Assembly: GCF_029542085.1 (NCBI RefSeq)
Contig: NZ_CP107036.1
Location: forward strand, 2,108,001-2,172,000
Length of the DNA: 64,000 nucleotides
Reading direction: 5' to 3'
Origin: Sphingobacterium sp. ML3W
Lineage (GTDB): Bacteria; Bacteroidota; Bacteroidia; Sphingobacteriales; Sphingobacteriaceae
Position 1 is the stretch's first letter; the number at the start of each line of letters is the position of its first letter. Under the pieces are notes generated by a model. It did not search any database and was not told the origin of the DNA. It worked only from the letters and a program-made list of their open reading frames with translations. The position numbers were made by a program, and so were the translations under genes. Below, one piece after another: positions 54,785 through 64,000 of the stretch.

Positions 54785-57424
54785 TTATTTCAATTCCAAA
54801 TCCATTCGATGTCTCCCTGCCTCCAATTGGATTACTTTGCCATCGCGAATATTTGCTGCTGGATAAAACGTAGCCGTGGCATTTGGCGGGATCTCTACCT
54901 GATATTCGACCTTGTTTCCGCTTACCTTCCAATTGGATACAATGTTTCCATAAGGCGAATTGTAAGTAATAGAAGACTCCTTGAGTTCCTTTGGGAAAAT
55001 AGGCTTTAATAATACATGTTTAAAACCAGCCTGTGACGGATCGGGCAGGATACCACCAATGGATTTAAAAAACCAGCCACCTATCTCACCAAACATCATG
55101 TGATTATCAGAGATATCTCTTGTTGCCTTCAGATCCCAGTTTTCGAGTAAGGTGGTCGCGCCATTGACAATCCACCATCCCCAGGAGGGATAGGTATCCT
55201 GTACCGCAACTTTATAGGCTGTTTCGTCATAGCCATTATCCTTCAATGCATTCAGGAGTGCTTTCGCCCCCAACACACCAACATCCAGATGAAAATTGGC
55301 CTCTTCTACCCTGCTATTTAAGTTGGCGGCAACTTTGGCTTTCATCGCTTCCGGAACCACGCCCCAATACAAAGGTACACTCAATTCTGTCTGCGTCCCA
55401 GTACTATAGATCCCTTTTGAACGATCCAAAAACTTCGCATTGATGGCATCTTTGATCTTCCTGCCCAGCATTTCGTATTTCTGCTGATCAGCTGTTTTTC
55501 CAAACATTTTTGCTGCGGATGCCAAAATTGTTGCGTCGACGTAAAAGTACACCGATGAGGTAAGCTCAAGATTAGATTGCGATTTGACCGGCACCCAATC
55601 TCCACGACCGAAGGTTGTTAAGCCATTGGGACTGATTCCATCCACGTAATCCACATACCGTTTGATATTTTCATAACATTCAGCTAGCAAGCTGGCATCG
55701 CCGTAAAACAAATAAGTTTGCCAAGGAATAATGGCAATGGTACTTGTCCAGTCCAAGCCATTTGCTGTACCATACCCCCAACCTCCTGTTGGTATGATAT
55801 CAGGCAGTACACCGTTTTCTTGCTGTTCGTCCCGATGATCCGCCATCCACTTCTCATAGACAGTGATGCCGTCAAAATTATAATAGGCTGTTTCGATTGC
55901 GAGATGGCCATCACCAGTCCAGCCATTTTTCTCCCGTTGCGGACAATCCGTGGGATAACCCATCAAGTTGGACAGGTAGGCATTATTGGTTGCCGCCCAT
56001 AAACCGTTTATTAAGGGGGATGAAGTTTTCAGCTGGCCAATTGGACCTACATCACTATGCATGAAATAAGCCGTAATAGCGGAATCATCCAATACAATCG
56101 ACTCACTGCTGCTTACTTCGACATAGCGAAAGCCTTTATAACCAAATTTCGCCATAAATTCGTCCTCTCTTCTGCCACTCAGCGTCAAGATATCGGTCTG
56201 AAAGGGCTCCAGGTCTTTATTCCCACGATAATATACATCAATATTGGACAAATCTAAGCGTCCATTTTCCTGTAATCGTTCACCATGCTTGATTTTGATC
56301 ACCGTCCCCGCCTTACCACTAACCTTTATCTTTGTCACCCCGGCCATATTCTGTCCCATGTCAAAGACGTAGGTTTTCTCATCCATCTTTTTCATCGATT
56401 TCGGCGAATAGGATCGAACCAGGCGTATGGGTACCATTTGCTGCGAGACAATATGTGTAGAGGGTGGGTTCCGATACTGAATGGCATGCCACTGTGAATC
56501 GTCAAACTGTGGAGTATCCCATCCCGGCATCTCCAGACGGGCATCATAATGCTCTCCAGTGTAGATATTATTATAACGGATAGGTCCCCCCGCCGTCTTC
56601 CATTGTTGATCTGTAATTAGCGTTTCTTCACTACCATCCTGATAGACAATACGCAGGTTCAAACAAAATGTGGGACGATTACGCCAAGGGGCTTTGTCAA
56701 AATTCCATACCGCCAATGGTTGGTGATTATACCAGCCATTCCCCAAAACTACAGCAACTGCATTGTTTCCCTGCTGGATCTGACGGGTCACATCTTCCAC
56801 CACATATAGTGTACGTCTATCAAATCGGGTATACATCGGATCCAGACGATGGTCACCTATTTTTTTGCCGTTTATAGAAAGTTCGTAAAGTCCCGCCACA
56901 GCAATATAGGCGCGGGCAGACTTAATCGGTTTGGTCGTTTTAAATGCTCTTCTGAAATACGGTGCTTCCTGCTCGTGAATATCCTGATTATCACTGATCC
57001 ATTTCCCTTTCCAGTTCTCCATCCCCATCATACCGGTCTCAAATGAAGCGATGGAAGATGTACTTTCATTACTATTTTTGTCCCAGACAAGCACTTTCCA
57101 ATAGTACTTTGTCTGCTGTTTCAAGCTAGTGCCACTATAGTGAATCAACATAGCCGAACTCTTTTGCTTTCCGCTATTCCAGATATTAGCTTTATTTTTC
57201 ACCAATGCAAGTGAATCACTACTTACCAAGATTTGATAAGCAGATTGCTTCGCCCCCTGTCGTTTATCGGCCAGTCTCCAACTTAAACGGGGATTTGATT
57301 TATCCACACCCAATGGATTCACAAGATGTTCACAGCGTAGTTCAATTGGCAGACATTCTTTTTGTTTTTGTGCATACAGTATTGTGCTTACACACAGCAT
57401 CGTCATCAGTAAAATTTTTCGCAT
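54785..57424 (-). CDS. Alpha-L-rhamnosidase (GH78)
   Basis: An 879-residue exported glycosidase (signal peptide ending STILYAQ). It has N-terminal beta-sandwich domains (PRLSWRLADKRQGAKQSAYQI in blocks; RAYIAVAGLYELSINGKKIGDHRLDP), a central (alpha/alpha)6 barrel with DCPQREKNGWTGD carrying the likely general acid Glu, and FGEIGGWFFKSIGGI with the likely base Glu. A C-terminal beta domain follows. It removes terminal rhamnose from glycans or plant glycosides. It is a lone gene with no SusC/SusD partners nearby, divergent from the thiamine operon. Confidence 0.93.
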   Translation of the reverse strand: MRKILLMTMLCVSTILYAQKQKECLPIELRCEHLVNPLGVDKSNPRLSWRLADKRQGAKQSAYQILVSSDSLALVKNKANIWNSGKQKSSAMLIHYSGTSLKQQTKYYWKVLVWDKNSNESTSSIASFETGMMGMENWKGKWISDNQDIHEQEAPYFRRAFKTTKPIKSARAYIAVAGLYELSINGKKIGDHRLDPMYTRFDRRTLYVVEDVTRQIQQGNNAVAVVLGNGWYNHQPLAVWNFDKAPWRNRPTFCLNLRIVYQDGSEETLITDQQWKTAGGPIRYNNIYTGEHYDARLEMPGWDTPQFDDSQWHAIQYRNPPSTHIVSQQMVPIRLVRSYSPKSMKKMDEKTYVFDMGQNMAGVTKIKVSGKAGTVIKIKHGERLQENGRLDLSNIDVYYRGNKDLEPFQTDILTLSGRREDEFMAKFGYKGFRYVEVSSSESIVLDDSAITAYFMHSDVGPIGQLKTSSPLINGLWAATNNAYLSNLMGYPTDCPQREKNGWTGDGHLAIETAYYNFDGITVYEKWMADHRDEQQENGVLPDIIPTGGWGYGTANGLDWTSTIAIIPWQTYLFYGDASLLAECYENIKRYVDYVDGISPNGLTTFGRGDWVPVKSQSNLELTSSVYFYVDATILASAAKMFGKTADQQKYEMLGRKIKDAINAKFLDRSKGIYSTGTQTELSVPLYWGVVPEAMKAKVAANLNSRVEEANFHLDVGVLGAKALLNALKDNGYDETAYKVAVQDTYPSWGWWIVNGATTLLENWDLKATRDISDNHMMFGEIGGWFFKSIGGILPDPSQAGFKHVLLKPIFPKELKESSITYNSPYGNIVSNWKVSGNKVEYQVEIPPNATATFYPAANIRDGKVIQLEAGRHRMDLELK

Positions 57425-57559
57425 GTTTAGTTTATACTCCGTTCAACTTTTTATATTTCCTATCATAGCATTTAGGTCATCTTCTAGGAGACAATGCGCG
57501 CATTCAACAGGAATACAAAAGTGTTAAATTGTTTTAGTTGATTTAAAAACGAATATATC

Positions 57560-57578
57560 AATTATTATCAAAATAATT
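57560..57578. repeat. Inverted repeat A in the rhamnosidase/thiamine divergent region
   Basis: AATTATT-ATCAA-AATAATT, perfect 7-bp arms. It shares its core with the repeat at 57629-57650. Confidence 0.5.
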
Positions 57579-57625
57579 AAACTGTACTGTCCTGCTACCT
57601 AGTTGCTGAAAATTAACAGCAATAT

Positions 57626-57658
57626 TTTGGATTATTCATCAAAATAATCCTATATTAG
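57626..57658 (+). promoter_or_regulatory. Promoter of the thiamine operon with an internal inverted repeat
   Basis: TTTG (57626-57629), 21-base spacer, TATATTAG (57651-57658, one mismatch to TAnnTTTG). Transcription would start at about 57665, right at the riboswitch P1 stem. GGATTATT / AATAATCC (57629-57636 and 57643-57650) forms a perfect 8-bp inverted repeat between the two promoter elements. Confidence 0.5.
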
Positions 57659-57663
57659 TCTCG

Positions 57664-57742
57664 ACTTTAGGGGTGTCTGCATATGCGGGCTGAGATTTTA
57701 CCCTTATAACCTGATCCAGATCATACTGGCGTAGGGAAAAGT
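57664..57742 (+). ncRNA. TPP riboswitch (THI element)
   Basis: All conserved blocks of the thiamine pyrophosphate riboswitch are visible: P1 ACTTT / AAAGT closing the element, GGGGTG, the invariant GCTGAGA, ACCC, ACCTGATCCAGATC-like pyrophosphate/pyrimidine sensor segment, and TACTGGCGTAGGGAA. It senses TPP and lies in the leader of thiS and the following thiamine genes. Confidence 0.95.
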
Positions 57743-57754
57743 AAGTTATCTTCC

Positions 57755-57818
57755 AGATACATTACTGTATCTTGTTGTAGCCATTCCTAAAGTTTTACCA
57801 AAAAAATAAAAGGAATGG
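57755..57818 (+). promoter_or_regulatory. Expression platform: hairpin hiding the thiS start codon
   Basis: After the riboswitch comes a small hairpin AGATAC / GTATCT (57755-57760 with 57767-57772). Then CCATTCCT (57781-57788) is perfectly complementary to AGGAATGG (57811-57818), which contains the thiS ATG at 57815-57817. This fits translational control by start-codon masking. No intrinsic terminator T-run was seen. Confidence 0.6.
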
Positions 57819-58021
57819 AACTTACAATCAATCATCAAATCCGATTTTTCGACCCTGCTCCGAGCTCTCTAGCCGAACTTTTACAGACGGAACTATCCGG
57901 TAAAACCCAAGGTATTGCCGTGGCCCTCAACAACTGCGTTGTTCCCAAAGACAACTGGACCGCAACAGTTTTACAACCCAATGATCATATCCTACTCATA
58001 ACTGCTACACAAGGCGGATAA
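57815..58021 (+). CDS. thiS: Sulfur carrier protein ThiS
   Basis: A 68-residue ubiquitin-fold protein ending in Gly-Gly (TATQGG), the site that is adenylated by ThiF and charged with sulfur for thiazole synthesis. It starts with MELTINHQIRF and has the LAELLQ and IAVALNNCVVPKDNW blocks of the family. First gene of the riboswitch-controlled operon. Confidence 0.95.
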   Translation: MELTINHQIRFFDPAPSSLAELLQTELSGKTQGIAVALNNCVVPKDNWTATVLQPNDHILLITATQGG

Positions 58022-58056
58022 TATCGTATGGAGCATATTCAATTCAATATACCTAA

Positions 58057-60494
<2,438 letters not shown>

Positions 60495-61074
60495 CACTGG
60501 CAGAACAGAAGAACAACATCCTAAAGGCATTGGATGCAGGCGCCACCTGGATACAAATCCGGTGGAAACAAGCTGATGAGCAGGATTTCCTTCGGCTTGC
60601 ACAGGAGATAAAACAGGTATGCGAACAATTCGCAGCCAAATGCATCATCAATGACCACGTAAAGCTTGCCAAGGAACTGGATGTTGATGGTGTACATCTC
60701 GGACTAACGGATTGTGGTATCGCCGATGCGCGTCTGCTATTGGGGTCAAAAAAAATCATTGGCGGTACGGCAAATAGCCTGGAAGATGTGCTAGGTCGAA
60801 TAGCAGAACAATGTGACTACATCGGACTCGGCCCCTATAAACATACCCATACAAAACAAAAGCTCAGTCCGTTATTAGGCCTAGCGGGATATGAAAATAT
60901 CATCAACCAAATCAGGCAGCAGGGACTCCCGTCTGTTCCGATTTTCGCCATCGGTGGGATCAGCAGTCTCGAAGACATTCAAAATCTGCTACAGACAGGA
61001 GTTTATGGTATAGCTTTATCTGGACTGGTGACCCAAACACCAAACATTATTTCATCTATTAAAAATCTCTTACC

Positions 61075-61845
61075 ATGAGCACATTACAAATAGCCGATCG
61101 CAGCTTTGAATCCAGATTATTTATGGGGACGGGCAAATTTGGCAATCTAAACGAAATGAGTGAGGCCATTCAGGCTTCTGGTTCGCAGCTGGTTACCGTT
61201 GCACTCAAGCGGATTGACCAACTTGCTGTGCATGACGAATTAATCGCTGCAATTGATCTAACAAAAATAGATTTGCTTCCCAATACTTCGGGGGCCAGAA
61301 CGGCGGAGGAAGCCGTTTTGGCAGCCCAACTGGCCCGAGAGGCCCTTGAAACAAACTGGATCAAATTGGAAATCCATCCTGATCCACGCTACCTATTACC
61401 TGATCCGATTGAAACATTACGGGCAACAGAAGCGCTGGCAAAATTGGGTTTTGTTGTCATGCCATATATCCATGCAGATCCTGTGCTCTGCAAACGACTG
61501 GAAAATGCGGGCACTGCTGTTGTCATGCCCTTGGGTGCTCCCATTGGTAGTAACAAAGGGCTCCGTACATTGGACTTCTTGGAGATCATTATCGAAGAAA
61601 GCAATGTACCTGTAGTTGTCGACGCTGGAATTGGCGCTCCTTCCGACGCAGCTAAGGCTATGGAAATCGGTGCTGATGCCGTATTGGTCAATACCGCAAT
61701 TGCCGTTTCCAATAATCCGCTATACATGGCAGAAGCTTTTAAAGAGGCCGTCATTGCAGGACGTAAGGCTTATGAAGCTGGTTTGGGCCCTATCAATTCC
61801 CGAGCGGTCAGTTCGAGTCCGTTAACCTCATTTTTATTTGATTGA
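61075..61845 (+). CDS. thiG: Thiazole synthase
   Basis: Makes the thiazole phosphate from deoxyxylulose-5-phosphate, dehydroglycine and ThiS-thiocarboxylate. 256 residues; the Schiff-base Lys97 is in [10 protein letters not shown], and GTGKF at the start, [10 protein letters not shown] and [11 protein letters not shown] are the expected phosphate-binding blocks. It starts ATGA-overlapped with thiE. Confidence 0.97.
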   Translation: MSTLQIADRSFESRLFMGTGKFGNLNEMSEAIQASGSQLVTVALKRIDQLAVHDELIAAIDLTKIDLLPNTSGARTAEEAVLAAQLAREALETNWIKLEIHPDPRYLLPDPIETLRATEALAKLGFVVMPYIHADPVLCKRLENAGTAVVMPLGAPIGSNKGLRTLDFLEIIIEESNVPVVVDAGIGAPSDAAKAMEIGADAVLVNTAIAVSNNPLYMAEAFKEAVIAGRKAYEAGLGPINSRAVSSSPLTSFLFD

Positions 61846-61854
61846 TATAGAGCT

Positions 61855-62979
61855 ATGAACGATTTTAAAGAGATACTTGACCAATATAGCTGGGAAGAAG
61901 TCCAAACAAAGATCTATGGAGCCTCCGATCAAGATGTACGTCGTGCATTAAACCGGGTGAATTTGACACTCAACGATTTCATGGCACTTATTTCTCCTGC
62001 TGCAATACCTTATCTGGAGCAAATGGCACTCAAAGCGCAACAGATCACGCAACGGCGATTTGGCAAGACCATCCAGCTTTATGCGCCACTGTATCTCAGT
62101 AATGAATGTCAGAATATCTGCACCTACTGTGGGTTTAGCATGGACAATAAGATTAGACGGAAAACACTGAACAACACAGAATTACTACTGGAAGCGATGG
62201 CTCTCAAATCCATGGGTGTCAACCATGTATTGCTGGTCAGTGGGGAAGCAAACAAAACTGTGGAAATCAATTATTTCTTAAATGCAATTGAACTGCTGAA
62301 ACCTCATTTCTCCCAAATATCGATCGAAGTCCAGCCCCTAGAACAGGAAGAGTATCAATTATTACAGACCGCAGGGGTATATGCTATTTTAGTCTATCAA
62401 GAAACTTATCATCGGGACGTGTATAAGAAATACCACCCGAAAGGGAAGAAATCTAATTTTGATTATCGCCTTGACACCCCCGACCGCATCGGACAGGCCG
62501 GCATTCATAAAATTGGATTGGGGGTATTACTCGGATTAGAGGATTGGCGTGTAGATAGCTTCTTTACGGCTGCTCATATCGCGTATTTGCAAAAACAGTA
62601 TTGGCAAACCCGGTATTCCATTTCCTTTCCAAGGCTGCGACCGGCCGAAGGCTCTGTAGCACCCAATTTCCATCTTTCAGACAAGCATTTGCTCCAATTG
62701 ATCTGTGCTTACCGCTTATGGAACGAAAATCTGGAAATCTCAATTTCCACCCGGGAAAATGAAAGCTTTAGGGATCATATCATTCCTATCGGGGTGACAA
62801 CAATGAGTGCAGCCTCCAAAACAAACCCCGGTGGCTATGTTGTAGATCCACAAGCCCTGGAGCAATTTGAGGTCAGTGACGAACGGGATATGGAAACCAT
62901 AAAAAATCAAATCCGAAAAATGGGATACGACCCGGTGATGAAAGACTGGGAAAGCAATTACTCAGGGTTAGTACGTTAG
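61855..62979 (+). CDS. thiH: 2-iminoacetate synthase (tyrosine lyase)
   Basis: Radical SAM enzyme that splits tyrosine to dehydroglycine for the thiazole ring. 374 residues with the cluster motif CxxxCxxC at Cys85, Cys89 and Cys92 (NECQNICTYCGFS). The choice of thiH instead of thiO suggests an oxygen-sensitive route. It lies 9 bases after thiG. Confidence 0.96.
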   Translation: MNDFKEILDQYSWEEVQTKIYGASDQDVRRALNRVNLTLNDFMALISPAAIPYLEQMALKAQQITQRRFGKTIQLYAPLYLSNECQNICTYCGFSMDNKIRRKTLNNTELLLEAMALKSMGVNHVLLVSGEANKTVEINYFLNAIELLKPHFSQISIEVQPLEQEEYQLLQTAGVYAILVYQETYHRDVYKKYHPKGKKSNFDYRLDTPDRIGQAGIHKIGLGVLLGLEDWRVDSFFTAAHIAYLQKQYWQTRYSISFPRLRPAEGSVAPNFHLSDKHLLQLICAYRLWNENLEISISTRENESFRDHIIPIGVTTMSAASKTNPGGYVVDPQALEQFEVSDERDMETIKNQIRKMGYDPVMKDWESNYSGLVR

Positions 62980-62983
62980 ATCG

Positions 62984-63694
62984 ATGAAAGAGGATCTTAT
63001 TTTTGAACGGTATAGCCGACAGATTTTTATAGAGGAAATCGGTGTCGAGGGGCAACGAAAAATCATGAATTCCAAGGTGCTTATTGTAGGTGCTGGTGGA
63101 TTGGGAAGCCCCGTTTTACAATATTTAGCTGCTGCTGGCATCGGTAGGCTTGCCTTAGTTGACTTCGACAAGGTAGAACTACATAACCTCAATAGGCAGG
63201 TGATCCATAGCGAAAAGCAGTTACATGTCAGTAAAACAAAAAGTGCAGCCGATTACATCGAGCAACATAATAGTACCATTGACTTTCAACCGATGCAGCT
63301 GAAGCTCGAGGCTGGCAATGCAACAGAAGTCTTAGCACCCTATGACATCGTTGTGGATTGCTGCGACAACTTTAAGACGCGTTATCTGCTCAATGAAACC
63401 TGCATCAGGCTGAACAAGCCATTGGTATATGGAAGTATATATGGATTCGAGGGGCAATTGGCTGTATTTAATTATAAGGGCAGTAAACATCTCCTAGACC
63501 TCTTTCCGACAGTTCCTCCTCCCGAACAAGTACCCAACTGTGATAAGAATGGCGTATTGGGGCCACTACCAGGTATAATAGGGAGCATGATGGCTATGCA
63601 GGTGCTCAAAATGGCTGCCGGGTTACCGGTAGACTGTAATCAATTAACTATTGTAGATACATTGCATTGGCGCTTTACAAAGCTTTCTTTTTAA
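62984..63694 (+). CDS. thiF: ThiF/MoeB-family adenylyltransferase
   Basis: Activates the C-terminus of ThiS by adenylation. 236 residues: ATP-binding GAGGLGSPVLQYLA (residues 37-50), Arg/Asn of LHNLNRQ, Asp of VDCCDNF, and GVLGPLPGIIGSM. The usual zinc-binding CxxC pairs are not seen; a single Cys186 lies in VPNCDKNG. Last thiamine gene, 4 bases after thiH. It could also serve molybdopterin synthesis, as the two families overlap. Confidence 0.93.
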   Translation: MKEDLIFERYSRQIFIEEIGVEGQRKIMNSKVLIVGAGGLGSPVLQYLAAAGIGRLALVDFDKVELHNLNRQVIHSEKQLHVSKTKSAADYIEQHNSTIDFQPMQLKLEAGNATEVLAPYDIVVDCCDNFKTRYLLNETCIRLNKPLVYGSIYGFEGQLAVFNYKGSKHLLDLFPTVPPPEQVPNCDKNGVLGPLPGIIGSMMAMQVLKMAAGLPVDCNQLTIVDTLHWRFTKLSF

Positions 63695-63831
63695 AACATT
63701 GCTTCACGGGCTCTCCCACCTGCGGGGAGCTTCTCCTTAAAATTAAAATTCATTTAAAACAGGTGTCTGCAAACAATATTTTCTAATTTTAGTTTATATT
63801 AGCAAGCTAAATGTCAACTATACAATCTGGA

Positions 63832-64000
63832 ATGAAAAAAGTAATTTATCCATTACTATCACTCGCTTTATTACCTTTATTTTCAATTGCCCAAGAGACA
63901 AAAATCACCGCTGATGATCTCTTTGCCAAAGCACGTAAGGTCGCTTTTGATTCAAAAGACTACCCGCAGGCCATTCAATTATCGAAACAGGCGCTTCTAC
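63832..64000 (+). CDS. Exported TPR-like protein (partial, runs off the right edge)
   Basis: The open frame starts MKKVIYPLLSLALLPLFSIAQ, a clear signal peptide; an upstream in-frame ATG at 63811 would add seven residues. The mature part begins with a helical hairpin (LFAKARKVAFDSKDYPQAIQLSKQALL) like a tetratricopeptide repeat, similar to the start of YaiO-type outer-membrane proteins, but only about 35 residues of it are in the window. Confidence 0.6.
   Translation, partial: MKKVIYPLLSLALLPLFSIAQETKITADDLFAKARKVAFDSKDYPQAIQLSKQALL

Overview
The window looks like a chromosomal segment of a Sphingobacterium-like member of the Bacteroidota (Sphingobacteriaceae). This is an inference. It rests on promoters of the TTTG-N18-21-TAnnTTTG type (seen before lgt, rplU, the tRNA array and the thiamine operon), scarce Shine-Dalgarno sites, a bTHX ribosomal protein gene, a DUF4954 gene beside glmS, and exported Gfo/Idh/MocA and GMC oxidoreductases. 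No insertion sequence, phage, integrase or CRISPR array was seen. Most of the content is ordinary core and metabolic genes.

Layout: (1) 1-4.9 kb, minus strand: RluA-type pseudouridine synthase, TlpA-like thioredoxin, pyrF, guaA and a lipoprotein running off the left edge. (2) 5-6.7 kb: panB, a membrane protein and the small bTHX gene. (3) 6.8-12.3 kb: a complete RND efflux operon (adaptor, pump, TolC). (4) 12.4-13.7 kb: a small hypothetical gene and an acyl-ACP thioesterase. (5) 13.8-23.2 kb, minus: an eight-gene exported carbohydrate-oxidation cluster (gluconate dehydrogenase subunit 3-like, two Gfo/Idh/MocA, GMC oxidoreductase, NupG-like transporter, sugar epimerase-like TIM barrel, ApbE, SUMF1-domain protein). 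(6) 23.5-31.1 kb, minus: envelope lipoproteins, rpmA, rplU, M13 and M42 peptidases, a GNAT-nitrilase fusion and a DUF3467 protein. (7) 31.3-35.3 kb, plus: lgt, an orphan trpB, an L,D-transpeptidase and an HMA-AraC regulator. (8) 35.4-45.8 kb, minus: DUF4954 gene, glmS and a second RND operon headed by a TetR gene. (9) 46-50.2 kb: an NrtR-type regulator divergent from pfkA, a degenerate sugar-kinase-like gene and gapA, then tRNA-Phe, -Gly and -Leu. (10) 50.2-54.5 kb: an HTH regulator divergent from a tight operon encoding HMG-CoA reductase, CDP-alcohol phosphotransferase, CDP-diglyceride synthase-like protein and a dolichol/phytol-kinase-like protein. (11) 54.8-57.4 kb: GH78 rhamnosidase. (12) 57.6-63.7 kb: TPP riboswitch and thiS-C-E-E-G-H-F, then a partial TPR protein.

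The best candidates for undescribed biology are: the HMG-CoA reductase/lipid-headgroup operon with two identical 13-bp repeats in its divergent control region; the exported sugar-oxidation cluster, which shares a 17-bp palindrome with the NrtR/pfkA intergenic region; the pfkA-gapA operon with a kinase-like protein whose phosphate-binding motif is degraded; a one-component regulator joining a heavy-metal (HMA, CxxC) domain to an AraC HTH; and the DUF4954-glmS pair.
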